Shown one piece after another: positions 44,699 to 54,200 of a stretch of DNA of 64,000 nucleotides. The stretch spans positions 1 to 64,000 of the forward strand of contig NZ_JBFHIT010000005.1 of NCBI RefSeq assembly GCF_041596335.1. The letters are read 5' to 3'. Made by a program: the position numbers and the translations under genes. The notes under the pieces are model-generated. The model was not told where the DNA came from. It was given only the letters and a program-made list of their open reading frames with translations, and searched no databases. How positions within the stretch are numbered: position 1 is the stretch's first letter; each line of letters opens with the position of its first letter. The DNA is from Mangrovibacterium sp041596335 (GTDB lineage: Bacteria; Bacteroidota; Bacteroidia; Bacteroidales; Prolixibacteraceae).

Positions 44699-44715
44699 AT
44701 GAAATATAGCAGGCG

Positions 44716-46428
44716 ATGAAACGAATCAAACTACTAATAATTTTAAAGACGGCACTTTGCGGTGTCGCGTTCATGCTTTTCGTGTCGGCATGCGATACGG
44801 AAAAACCACAAAACTCCAGGCCTAACATTATTCTGATCATGTCGGATGATATGGGGTATTCGGATATTGGCTGCTACGGAGGCGAAATAAATACACCCAT
44901 ACTCGACGGACTGGCACAAAATGGATTGCGTTTTACTCAATTTTACAACGGGGCGCGTTGTTGCCCCACAAGGGCATCGCTTATAACCGGTCTCTATCCG
45001 CACCAGTCGGGGGTAGGCCACATGATGGAGAACAAAGGGCATGATAGTTACCGGGGCGACTTAAGTGAAAACGCTGTTACCATTGCTCAGGTCTTAAAGC
45101 AGGCCGGCTACGCTACTTATATGTCTGGTAAATGGCATGTAACTCCATACGATCCGGAAGATGAGAATCCTACAAAGCATAATTGGCCACTACAACGCGG
45201 CTTCGATAAATTTTTTGGTTCTATTCTCGGAGCCGGAAGTTTTTACGACCCGCCATCGCTTGCCCGCGCGAATGAATACATTGTTCCTTCGGACGGTTTT
45301 TACTACACCGATGCGATCACTGAAAATGCGGTCGATTTCATTAATAATCATAACGGCGACCAGCCCTTCTTTATGTATCTGGCGTACACCGCAGCTCATT
45401 GGCCAATGCATGCAAAACCGGAGGATATTGCCAAATACAAAGGTAGGTTCGACGATGGATGGGATGCACTTCGCCAAAAGAAATATGAGCGCATGAAGGA
45501 GATGGGCTTAATAAACCCGGAGTGGGAACTGTCTGAAAAAGACAACATTAAAGACTGGGAGACTGAAGACCGGAAAGCCTGGTACAGTTCGTTGATGGAG
45601 GTATATGCAGCCATGGTTGACTGCATGGATCAGGGCATTGGAAAGGTAATGAGCTCGCTCGACAAGAACGGAATGAAAGACAATACGCTTGTGTTCTTTT
45701 TGCAGGACAATGGTGGCTGTGCCGAGCAGTTTGGACTTTTTAATGAAATCAGGCCTTACTACAAAGATGTTAACGCCGACGATATAAAACCAATGGGTAA
45801 AGATGAACGGCAGAAAGAAATGGTGCCCAGATATACACGTGACGGTCGACCGGTAATGGGCGGAAAAGGCTTAACCCCCGGAGCTGATGACACCTACGTG
45901 GCTTACGACAGGCCATGGGCTAATGCCAGCAATACGCCATTCCGAATGTATAAACACTACGTTCACGAAGGGGGAATATCAACCCCGCTGATTGTTTACT
46001 GGCCGGCTGGAATTAAGGCGAAAAACGAGTTTCGGAATCAACCTTCCCATATCATCGACATTATGGCAACCTGTGTCGATGTATCAGGTGCAGTTTACCC
46101 GGAGTGGTTGAATGGAAATCCGATTGTCCCAATGGCCGGTGTGAGCCTTACTCCTGCATTTGATAACAAGGAGTTGGAACCACGGATTATTTGCTGGGAG
46201 CACGAAGGTAATAAAGCCATACGTGTTGGAAATTATAAGCTGGTGTCGAGATGGGAAAAAGGCTCGGAATATAACTGGGAATTGTATGATATGGAAACAG
46301 ACAGAAGCGAAATGCACAACCTAATCGAGAATATGCCGGAGAAGGCGAGCGAGATGGAAAAACGGTGGAAAGAATGGGCCAGAGACACTGGCGTATTAAC
46401 GTGGAAATCTTTTCAGCCGATTGAATAA
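44716..46428 (+). CDS. Type I sulfatase (formylglycine-dependent, S1 family)
   Basis: A 570-aa sulfate ester hydrolase. The signal sequence is lipoprotein-like (FVSAC). The activation motif is C82-C-P-T-R86, fitting CxPxR with Cys82 converted to formylglycine by a maturase not encoded here. The N-terminal metal-binding Asp pair is in IMSDDMGYSD (about 42), and SGKWHV (about 137) and DNGGC (about 330) supply further active-site residues. It is the only sulfatase in the window, which suggests a lightly or uniformly sulfated substrate unless more lie past the right edge. Subfamily cannot be set by eye. Its 3' end lies 52 bases before the chosen GH31 start. Confidence 0.93.
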   Translation: MKRIKLLIILKTALCGVAFMLFVSACDTEKPQNSRPNIILIMSDDMGYSDIGCYGGEINTPILDGLAQNGLRFTQFYNGARCCPTRASLITGLYPHQSGVGHMMENKGHDSYRGDLSENAVTIAQVLKQAGYATYMSGKWHVTPYDPEDENPTKHNWPLQRGFDKFFGSILGAGSFYDPPSLARANEYIVPSDGFYYTDAITENAVDFINNHNGDQPFFMYLAYTAAHWPMHAKPEDIAKYKGRFDDGWDALRQKKYERMKEMGLINPEWELSEKDNIKDWETEDRKAWYSSLMEVYAAMVDCMDQGIGKVMSSLDKNGMKDNTLVFFLQDNGGCAEQFGLFNEIRPYYKDVNADDIKPMGKDERQKEMVPRYTRDGRPVMGGKGLTPGADDTYVAYDRPWANASNTPFRMYKHYVHEGGISTPLIVYWPAGIKAKNEFRNQPSHIIDIMATCVDVSGAVYPEWLNGNPIVPMAGVSLTPAFDNKELEPRIICWEHEGNKAIRVGNYKLVSRWEKGSEYNWELYDMETDRSEMHNLIENMPEKASEMEKRWKEWARDTGVLTWKSFQPIE

Positions 46429-46480
46429 TCAGGCACAAATTTTAAACGAACCAAAAAAACGAAATACAAAACTTTATAGC

Positions 46481-49120
46481 ATGCCAACTACTATGCGAAT
46501 AATCATCGGATTGGTTCTGTTACACTCAATGATAACAGGATGTCAATCAAAATTTATTCATGAAATTCAAAAAAACGACAACTCAGTAACGATCCTTGGT
46601 GACAGCGTAACGATAAAACTCGAAATTATTGACGAGTCCATCATCCATGTTCAAAAAAGCCTGAAGGGTGATCGTGCCGAGGGGCTGCCCAACTATGTAA
46701 CTGTTTTGGAACCGCAGAATGTAGCCTGGGAGTTGAAACAGAGCAACGAGCAGCTTGTCATTAGTACCGCTAAGTTGAATGTAGTTGTGAATAGCGATGG
46801 AACCATTGAATACAAGAACATCGACGGAGAGAGTCTGCTTTCCGAAACCAACGAACTTACCTACATTACTTCGAAACCGGAAGGAAGGAATATGGTGTCG
46901 CAGGCGTTTGTCGCCCAAGATGAGGCGTTGTATGGATTGGGGCAATATCAAAGTGGTATCATGAACTGGAAGAATGTGCCCGTTCGCCTGGAGCAATTTA
47001 ACCAGGAAGTGGCGATTCCTTTTTTGGTATCCACCAAAAATTATGGAATTTACTGGAATAATTACAGTATCACCGACTTTAACCCCGCACAACATGAAAT
47101 CGCTTTTCCCGAATCGACCACTGAAACCCAAAGTGGTGTGGTTGAAAAAGTGGACATGGATGTGGAAAATGTGATTAAGCACAAAACCACAGCGAACCAG
47201 GAAAAGAACATCCGCGAAACCACTTTCATCCCCGAAAAAACGGGCATGTACACCTTTTTTGTAGAAAGTGATAAGTTGAACCGGATGAAGGGCGAAATTC
47301 GTGTGACCATTGATCGAGATACCATTATCGATTACTCGACCATTTGGGTGCCAACCTGTTTTTCGGGTCGCAAAGAGCTTGAGGCAGGGAAAGAATACAA
47401 GGTGGTATTTCAAAATACAGGCGCAGCCATGGCCGGCAGTTTGCATTACAATGAGCCCGATTTTAATAAAACCGTATTTAGCAGCGAGGTCGGTAGTGTC
47501 ATCGATTATTATTTTATGCACGGCAGTACGCCGGCCGAAGTGCTTGCGCTAAACCACAAATTAACCGGACAAACGCCTCTGTTTAATAAGAAAGCTTATG
47601 GCTTTTGGCAGTGTCGCGAACGCTACCATACCCAGGCTGAGTTGTTGGAAAATGCCCGGGAGATGCGAAAACGAAACATCCCGGTTGACTACATCATACA
47701 GGATTGGTTTTACTGGCCCGAAGGAACCAAAGGGCCCGAATGGGACCGGGCAAAATACCCCGATCCGAAAGCGATGGCTGACGAACTGCACGACCTGAAC
47801 ATGTTGCTGATGGTGTCGGTGTGGCCACAGGTAAACAACGATCCGCTGCTGAAAAAATACGACCTGCTTCAATATAAACTTGGCGAGAAAAACCATAATC
47901 TCGACTTCTTTAACGAAGGTGTTCGCGAGCGCTACTACAAAATGCTAAGCGATAGCATGTTTCAGTTTGGCGTCAATTCAATTTGGTTAGACGGAACTGA
48001 GCCGGCAGGTCGGCCAAATCTGGACCAGGCTACTGCAGTTGGCTCATTCAGGGCAGTAAACAATATTTACTCGCTGGTGGTAACCAAAGCCATGTACGAG
48101 GGAAAAGAAAAAGAGTACCCTAACGAGCGCATATTAAACCTAAACCGGTCGGCTTTTACCGGACAACAACGTTATGGTTCCGTTACCTGGTCGGGCGATG
48201 TGGCTTCAACCTGGGAGCAGTTTGCCGAGCAAATTTCTGCCGGATTAAACTTCACCATGGCTGGTTTGCCATACTGGTCGCATGATATTGGCGGTTTCTT
48301 CCGCGACTCAAACTCCATGAATCCGGTTTTCGACAATCAATACACCAATAACGAATTTGTTGAATTGTTGGCACGTTGGTTCCAGTTTGGCGCGTTTAGT
48401 CCTGTTTTCCGTATTCATGGTTATGTGTCAGAAACAGAAATTTGGCGCTATGGCCAGGCGTTCGAAGATATGGCTCGCAAGTTTATCGATTTACGCTACA
48501 AACTGATGCCCTACATCTATTCCGAAGCCTGGAAAATTAATCAACAGGGGCATGTCTTAATGAGTCCTCTGGCCTACTATTATCCCACCGATAAAAATAC
48601 CTGGGAAATTAAAGACCAGCTCTTCTTTGGCGAGTCCATAATGGTCGGGTTGGTGACCGAATACCAACAACGGGAAAAAGAAATTTATTTACCCCAGGGT
48701 GAGTGGTTCAATTTCTGGACCGAACAGAAAGCAAGTGGCGGCACGACCGTTACGGTTGAAGCTCCTTTCGATAGCACCCCAGTTTTCGTGAAAGCGGGAT
48801 CAATTATTCCAACGGGACCTAAAATTCAGTATGCGACTCAAGCATCCGCCGAGCCGTTACGCATAAAAATTTACCCTGGAAAAGATGCCGAGTACACCCT
48901 TTATTTCGACGATAATGAAACCCGTGATTATGAAAAGGGTGAATTCTCGGAAGTACGGTTCAAGTATACCGAGACCGATCAAAAAGTAACGGTGACCAAA
49001 GGAAACGGGACCTATCTAAACTTTACCGAAGCCCCAATGGACTTTACATTCGAGCTGGTAGGAACCGGAAAAACCAGTGACTTATCCTTTAACGGAGATG
49101 AATCTGTATTTAACTTTTAA
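46481..49120 (+). CDS. GH31 glycosidase with inserted PA14 domain (alpha-xylosidase-like), copy 1
   Basis: An 879-aa retaining alpha-glycosidase. I start at 46481 because it gives a lipoprotein signal (MITGC); an ATG at 46421 would overlap the sulfatase gene and add 20 polar residues. Domains: N-terminal beta-sandwich, PA14-like insertion (about 244-330, TFIPEKTGMYTFF), catalytic barrel with YGFWQCRERY and QDWFYWPEGTKGPEWD (about 420), nucleophile Asp504 in SIWLDGTEP, acid/base Asp in TWSGDVAS (about 568), then C-terminal beta domains. The WLDGTEP context resembles alpha-xylosidases of the XylS type. A close paralogue is at 55249. Confidence 0.9.
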   Translation: MPTTMRIIIGLVLLHSMITGCQSKFIHEIQKNDNSVTILGDSVTIKLEIIDESIIHVQKSLKGDRAEGLPNYVTVLEPQNVAWELKQSNEQLVISTAKLNVVVNSDGTIEYKNIDGESLLSETNELTYITSKPEGRNMVSQAFVAQDEALYGLGQYQSGIMNWKNVPVRLEQFNQEVAIPFLVSTKNYGIYWNNYSITDFNPAQHEIAFPESTTETQSGVVEKVDMDVENVIKHKTTANQEKNIRETTFIPEKTGMYTFFVESDKLNRMKGEIRVTIDRDTIIDYSTIWVPTCFSGRKELEAGKEYKVVFQNTGAAMAGSLHYNEPDFNKTVFSSEVGSVIDYYFMHGSTPAEVLALNHKLTGQTPLFNKKAYGFWQCRERYHTQAELLENAREMRKRNIPVDYIIQDWFYWPEGTKGPEWDRAKYPDPKAMADELHDLNMLLMVSVWPQVNNDPLLKKYDLLQYKLGEKNHNLDFFNEGVRERYYKMLSDSMFQFGVNSIWLDGTEPAGRPNLDQATAVGSFRAVNNIYSLVVTKAMYEGKEKEYPNERILNLNRSAFTGQQRYGSVTWSGDVASTWEQFAEQISAGLNFTMAGLPYWSHDIGGFFRDSNSMNPVFDNQYTNNEFVELLARWFQFGAFSPVFRIHGYVSETEIWRYGQAFEDMARKFIDLRYKLMPYIYSEAWKINQQGHVLMSPLAYYYPTDKNTWEIKDQLFFGESIMVGLVTEYQQREKEIYLPQGEWFNFWTEQKASGGTTVTVEAPFDSTPVFVKAGSIIPTGPKIQYATQASAEPLRIKIYPGKDAEYTLYFDDNETRDYEKGEFSEVRFKYTETDQKVTVTKGNGTYLNFTEAPMDFTFELVGTGKTSDLSFNGDESVFNF

Positions 49121-49138
49121 CATGGCGAAGGAATTAGA

Positions 49139-52100
49139 ATGATGAGACTACGACTGATATTAATAGCGATAAGCTTTGTAAGCTTGGTTCAGGCGCAACC
49201 GGTAGCTTTTGTGGGGCAACCCGATTTTTCTGACTGGACCGGAATTTCAAAAGGAGAGAATGATGCTGCATTAATTGAATCAGGAGCTCCAATAAGCTTC
49301 AGCTATCCTGATGGGGAACACCAATATCGGGGATTCAAGGCCGTTTACGGACATGCCTCAGACTGGAGCAAATATGCCGGAGTAGCTTTTGAAGTGTACC
49401 TGGTGAACGAAGGGAATGCGGCTATTGATCTTGCATTTGAAGTAGCCGAACAGGATGCGGATGTGTTGAATCCGGTGAGCACCGCAAAAGTTCAGATCGC
49501 AGGATCCGGATGGCAATCGGTCTATATTCCCTGGGACTTGTTTGATTTAACCGAAGGGCAGAAAGGGGAAACCCTGCAAGCTGTAAAAAAGCTGGTTATA
49601 ACGGTCGATTCACCACAAAACCCAACGATCCCGATCCGAAACGTTCAGGTTACAAAAGGTGAGTTAATTTATGTGGATGCCCCGATCAAAGGGAAATCAG
49701 TTGGTGGTGGCGGAAAAGTGGAGTATGAAGTTGAGGTTGGGAATACCAGCTCGGAAGAACAATACGTACAATTCTCGTTTTCAAAGTATGGATGGGAATC
49801 GATGGAGGCAGTGGTTGAGCCGGTAGGTGTTGAACTGATGCCCAATCAGATCAAAAAATGCAAAGTTATAGTCGACGTGCCTGCAAAGTTGCCCGAGGGG
49901 GTTCGCGAAAAACAGGTTTTAAAGGCTATTCCTAACGGAAAAGGTTCGGCTGCAGCAACACTTCAATTTACAACAGCAGTAAAAGTCCCTTTCCCGAATA
50001 TCTTTTTTACACCCGATGAATGGCAAAAAGTAAGGGATAAAATCGAGAAATATAAGTGGGCAAAAGAACAGGCGTTGGAATACGACCAAAGAGCTCAGCG
50101 TTGGCTGGTGCCCCAGGTGTCCGCCTCTCCTCCAACGCGCGACCATCAGTTTGGTCAACATCTGTATCGTGAGCAAGATGCCGAAGAGATGTTCCATTGC
50201 GCGATTGCCTGGCAGCTAACGGGTAATAAAGAGTATGCCCAAAAATGTGTACTGTTTTTGCAGCGGCTGTCAAATGCCGAAAATGGCTATCCGACAACCT
50301 TGCGTGCAGGTGGAGCGAACTTTGTAAAAGAGGGAGGATTTTTTCAAAATGTAGCACGGGGATATGATATGATTGTAGACGCCGGTTTGTTAACAGCTGA
50401 AGATGAACAGCTAATCGAAAATACCTTCCGTTTGTATATTGATGTGGCCATTACACAGAATAGCGCCGGAGCTATTGGAAACTGGGATTTAAGCGAATTG
50501 TCAGGCGCCTTTTACTGTGCGCTTTCCATTCAGGATTTACATCTGGCAGAATACATCTTAAATATGCCCACCGGTATTTATCAGCAGTTGGCCCAGGGTG
50601 TGCTGAACGATGGTTGGTGGCACGAATGTGCTGTTGGCTACAATCTCTGGTGTTCCAGAATGTTTTCACAGATTGCCATTGCGCTTAAACCTTGGGGAAT
50701 CAACTTCACCGATAAATTACTGCCCCTGGGAACCACTCCCAATCATTCGCTGTTGCCACGCAGAAACCGACCGGGCTTGTGGGGCATGAATTTTATGAAA
50801 TGGGGTACGCTTAATAACAACGCAATCAGCATAAAAGACATGTGGGATGCACCGCTTGACTTTCTCGACTATCGAGGTGTGATGTTTGCCGTGAATGACG
50901 CCACCGAGGCTTTGGTTACCGGCGCTGATTACGAATTGGCTTATTACCTGTATCGCGATCCGGAATATGCCGCCATTGTTCGTCGAGGCCAAAAACGAGA
51001 TTTGCTTTATGGTGTGCCGGAGTTGCCCGAAGCATCCTCAGAAAAAACCGGTAAATCGGCCTATGCCGACAATATGGGCATTGTGCAATTACGCTCGCAA
51101 AAGCAAAATAGGGAGCAGCGCGAACAAATTCAAGCGGTACTGCACTATGGAACTCACGGAGGAGGACACGGACATTACGACCGTACCCAATTGATTAGCA
51201 TGATGCGCTATGGACGCAGTTTCTACAATCCGGAGATGTATTGGTATGGCTATTCGTCGTACTTGTACAAGTTTTTGGTTCAGGCTTCAATCAACAAAAA
51301 TATGGTGGTGGTCGATCAAAAAATGCAGGAGCCTTCGGAGAGTTTCCGAAAGTTGTTTTATACCGGCGACCTAATGCAAGCTACTGCTGTTGAGTCGAAA
51401 GCACGTTGGATGAATCCTCCCTATATGGGGATGGTTTACGGAGGCAAACCGGTTACCGTTCAGGAGAAAGCGTGGTCAGAAAACCGAAGCCTGTTTATTC
51501 CAGAGGAACATCCTGGATATGGCGAGGTCACCGGATACACCGACTCAATTACCCAACGCCGATTAATGGTGATGATGGACGATTATATTGTGCTGGCCGA
51601 TTACCTTCAATCTGACTCGGTTCGAACCTACGACTGGTTGATGCAGATTAAAGGATTCAAAGAGCTTAGTGCCGATAAAAAAGAGAATCTGCGTCACGAT
51701 AACCAGTGGAATACCGATCCGTTGGGAGCTGCTCAGTTTACGACCGATTGCGACTGGTACAAAACCGACGGAACAGCTCGCTCCAAATTTGAAATGTGTT
51801 TCGGCCCGGGGTGCGACAACGAAGGTGCCCGCATGCGAAATTGTGAAGACGGCCCGCTCAAAATCGATGTGTTTAATGCCTGGCCCCGACAAAATGAAAT
51901 TATGCTGGGGACTACACCCGAAGCTTTTGGCGTCAATAAACGAGTTTGGTACAGTGTGGCTGCCGATCAGCAGATTCTGGTGAACGACAGCACCGGAGCC
52001 TGGGTGTTGGGCGCTAAAGATGTTGAGGTGGATGTAGCTGGCAAAAACGAATTGGTGCTGACCACCGAAGTCGGAAATTCTGAAAACAACACCATTTTCT

Positions 52101-52630
52101 GGGGAAATGCCAAAGTGGTGTTGAAAGATGGATCAGAGGTGTTTTTGTCGTCACTGCCTGTCAGATACAACAATATGTTGCAACCAGCTGCTGTCGGACT
52201 GGATTACTATGGCGGTCCGGTTAAGATTCAGGGAGAACGAATGGACTACTCCACCCCGGGAATGCCTGAAAACAGGAACGTAAAGGCCACCGCTACAATC
52301 GATTTGTCCGGGATCGACGCCCTCTTATTCAAAGCCAAAATCGGGGGCGATTTTCCGCTGGGTGATGAAGCCTCGAGGAGAAAAACACTGGCTGCCAGAA
52401 CAAAAGGGAAGGAAACCCGCTACTTGTCGGTTATTGAACCCTACGAAAGTGAATCGGTGATTAAATCGGTAACAGCAAAAAGTGCTAACCACCTGATCGT
52501 TGAGCTGCTCGACGGAAGGGTGCAGGTGATATCATTTAATGGCCTGGAAGGAGATGGGAATCGTATTGAAGTCTCGGTTAAAGAGTTGTTGAACGGGGAA
52601 ATTATAAGAGAAGAACAGGCAAATAATTAG
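49139..52630 (+). CDS. Large polysaccharide lyase, heparinase II/III-type fold
   Basis: An 1163-aa secreted protein (signal peptide, cleavage near LVQAQ). Residues about 25-180 look like a carbohydrate-binding jelly roll (WQSVYIPWDLFDL), about 185-290 like a NEW3-type beta-sandwich, about 290-640 an (alpha/alpha) toroid with WWHECAVGYNLW (His495, Tyr501 region), and then a heparinase II/III-type beta-sandwich with GTHGGGHGHYDR (His673 onward), where a His and Tyr pair usually serves as base and acid. It should cut a uronic-acid polymer by beta-elimination, feeding the GH88 enzyme. I cannot place it in a numbered PL family. A remnant of another gene lies directly after its stop. Confidence 0.75.
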   Translation: MMRLRLILIAISFVSLVQAQPVAFVGQPDFSDWTGISKGENDAALIESGAPISFSYPDGEHQYRGFKAVYGHASDWSKYAGVAFEVYLVNEGNAAIDLAFEVAEQDADVLNPVSTAKVQIAGSGWQSVYIPWDLFDLTEGQKGETLQAVKKLVITVDSPQNPTIPIRNVQVTKGELIYVDAPIKGKSVGGGGKVEYEVEVGNTSSEEQYVQFSFSKYGWESMEAVVEPVGVELMPNQIKKCKVIVDVPAKLPEGVREKQVLKAIPNGKGSAAATLQFTTAVKVPFPNIFFTPDEWQKVRDKIEKYKWAKEQALEYDQRAQRWLVPQVSASPPTRDHQFGQHLYREQDAEEMFHCAIAWQLTGNKEYAQKCVLFLQRLSNAENGYPTTLRAGGANFVKEGGFFQNVARGYDMIVDAGLLTAEDEQLIENTFRLYIDVAITQNSAGAIGNWDLSELSGAFYCALSIQDLHLAEYILNMPTGIYQQLAQGVLNDGWWHECAVGYNLWCSRMFSQIAIALKPWGINFTDKLLPLGTTPNHSLLPRRNRPGLWGMNFMKWGTLNNNAISIKDMWDAPLDFLDYRGVMFAVNDATEALVTGADYELAYYLYRDPEYAAIVRRGQKRDLLYGVPELPEASSEKTGKSAYADNMGIVQLRSQKQNREQREQIQAVLHYGTHGGGHGHYDRTQLISMMRYGRSFYNPEMYWYGYSSYLYKFLVQASINKNMVVVDQKMQEPSESFRKLFYTGDLMQATAVESKARWMNPPYMGMVYGGKPVTVQEKAWSENRSLFIPEEHPGYGEVTGYTDSITQRRLMVMMDDYIVLADYLQSDSVRTYDWLMQIKGFKELSADKKENLRHDNQWNTDPLGAAQFTTDCDWYKTDGTARSKFEMCFGPGCDNEGARMRNCEDGPLKIDVFNAWPRQNEIMLGTTPEAFGVNKRVWYSVAADQQILVNDSTGAWVLGAKDVEVDVAGKNELVLTTEVGNSENNTIFWGNAKVVLKDGSEVFLSSLPVRYNNMLQPAAVGLDYYGGPVKIQGERMDYSTPGMPENRNVKATATIDLSGIDALLFKAKIGGDFPLGDEASRRKTLAARTKGKETRYLSVIEPYESESVIKSVTAKSANHLIVELLDGRVQVISFNGLEGDGNRIEVSVKELLNGEIIREEQANN

Positions 52631-52813
52631 TGGTTTGCATGTCCTGAAGAAATTAATTCGTCAAGAACAATTACAGTCGGAATGGAGTGGAAAGAGGGAG
52701 AATTCGTGCAACTAAAACTTGTTGCTTTAAATAGCCAAAAAGTGAAAATCAGGTATCGGAATAACGTATTGGAATTGGATTTAGTTGGCGGCAACGTGTT
52801 GTGCGTGATGTAA
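52631..52813 (+). pseudogene. C-terminal remnant of a GH95-type glycosidase gene
   Basis: Right after the lyase stop the reading frame stays open for 60 codons and ends in TAA at 52811. An internal ATG at 52682 starts MEWKEGEFVQLKLVAL, then KVKIRYRNNVLELDL and VGGNVLCVM. This looks like the last beta-sheet of GH95/GH78-like enzymes: the intact GH95 here has MEWKNGGIEKVIIKS followed by GGNCRIRSY at the same place. The piece has no signal peptide and no catalytic part, so it is most simply the tail of a deleted gene. A true small protein of 43 aa is less likely. Confidence 0.6.
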
Positions 52814-52855
52814 TTATAGTGTAAATCGCAGATGAAGAGTTAAATTGAAAAAAAT

Positions 52856-53953
52856 ATGAAATTAGTAATCAGCATTCTTTTTGTCGTTCTCGCATTATCC
52901 GTAAGTGCTCAAAATGAAATATACAGCCGGCTGGGTGAAGCTCCCATCGGTGGCGGACTCGAAATGGACGACTACTGGGTTTGGGGCAGCTCGGTTGTTA
53001 AGGGCGACGACGGTAACTATCATATGTTTGCCTCTCGCTGGCCAAAGTACCTGCCTTTTCATCCGGGCTGGATGATTGCTTCCGAAATCGTTCACGCGGT
53101 TTCCGATACTCCCGAAGGCCCGTACAAATTTAAGGACGTAGCGTTGGGTGCCCGTGGTGCTCAGTTTTGGGACGGACGTTCGTGCCACAACCCGAAAATT
53201 GTAAAGTATAACGATGAATACATTCTGTACTACATGGGTTCTACTCACCCGTTTGAGGACATTACCAAAGATAATGTCGGTGAATTGACTTTATCCAGCA
53301 AATGGTGCATTGCCGGTCGTTGGAGCAAACGGGTTGGTATTGCGACTTCAAAAAGTCCCGATGGCCCATGGAAAAGGCTAGATGCACCGATTCTGGATGT
53401 GAAGCCGAACAGCTTTTATAGTTTTCTCACGTCCAATCCATCACCTTTAATAAAGGAAGATGGCTCGGTGGTGCTCTTGTTCAAAGGCCGCAGTTATCGC
53501 GATGACGGGATCAAACAAACCGACCAGTTTATTGGTGTGGCAACTGCGCCGTCGTACGTTGGACCTTACACGGTCATGGGCGATGAGCCGCTGTTTTCTG
53601 CAGCTAAGTTTGGCGAGGTGGAAGACCCGCATTTGTGGAGCGATGATAATGGTTATCACATGATTGCTAAGGACATGACCGGGAAGATAAACGGAAGCCA
53701 TCACGGTGGGGTATTGGCGCACTCGAACGATGGCATTCACTGGGAACTGGACAAAAATCCGCTGGCCTATACCCGCAACGTAAAATGGGACAACGGACAA
53801 ACCATCAAACAGGGTCAACTGGAACGACCTTTTGTATTGATCGAAAACGGGAAACCTACGCATATTTTCTTCGCTACAATGGATGGTCCGGGAGGATTTG
53901 GTAATGGAACAAAAACCTGGAATATGGTAATAAAACTGACTGAAATGGAGTGA
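52856..53953 (+). CDS. Five-bladed beta-propeller glycosidase-like protein (GH43/GH117-like, unclassified)
   Basis: A 365-aa secreted protein (signal peptide, cleavage near SVSAQ). Blade-like repeats carry DDGNYHMFASRWP (about 51), FWDGRSCHNPKIVKY (about 104) and EVEDPHLWSDDNGYH (about 257), each with acidic residues positioned as in GH43 and GH117 five-bladed propellers. It is not an ordinary GH43: the EMDDYWVWGSSV start and ASEIVHAVSDTPEGPY segment mark a separate group that databases usually label only glycoside hydrolase family protein. A role as exo-glycosidase on a side sugar is likely. It sits between the remnant and the GH43 gene. Confidence 0.7.
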   Translation: MKLVISILFVVLALSVSAQNEIYSRLGEAPIGGGLEMDDYWVWGSSVVKGDDGNYHMFASRWPKYLPFHPGWMIASEIVHAVSDTPEGPYKFKDVALGARGAQFWDGRSCHNPKIVKYNDEYILYYMGSTHPFEDITKDNVGELTLSSKWCIAGRWSKRVGIATSKSPDGPWKRLDAPILDVKPNSFYSFLTSNPSPLIKEDGSVVLLFKGRSYRDDGIKQTDQFIGVATAPSYVGPYTVMGDEPLFSAAKFGEVEDPHLWSDDNGYHMIAKDMTGKINGSHHGGVLAHSNDGIHWELDKNPLAYTRNVKWDNGQTIKQGQLERPFVLIENGKPTHIFFATMDGPGGFGNGTKTWNMVIKLTEME

Positions 53954-54200
53954 TATGGATGGCTAAGTCCGAATGTTTTCCGCATTCAAGAGTGAGTTTG
54001 AAAAATAGTTCATGTTTAAAACAGACACAAACGCAATGGTATTGGCCATTTTTTCGGGACTGATTATTTGCGATTATTAAACGTGCCATAAAAAAGCCCG
54101 ACGATCCTGACGGGAACTTTTTCAAACAACAGATTGAGGGAATTAAGCCAAGTTCTGAAGTCGCTTTTTGTGGATTTGAATGAATGATGTTAAACGAAAA

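Noticed and set aside
46583..47521. 312-aa open frame on the minus strand inside GH31 copy 1
   Set aside because: Same reason: no motif or start context, and the plus strand carries a full GH31 protein. A similar shadow occurs inside GH31 copy 2.
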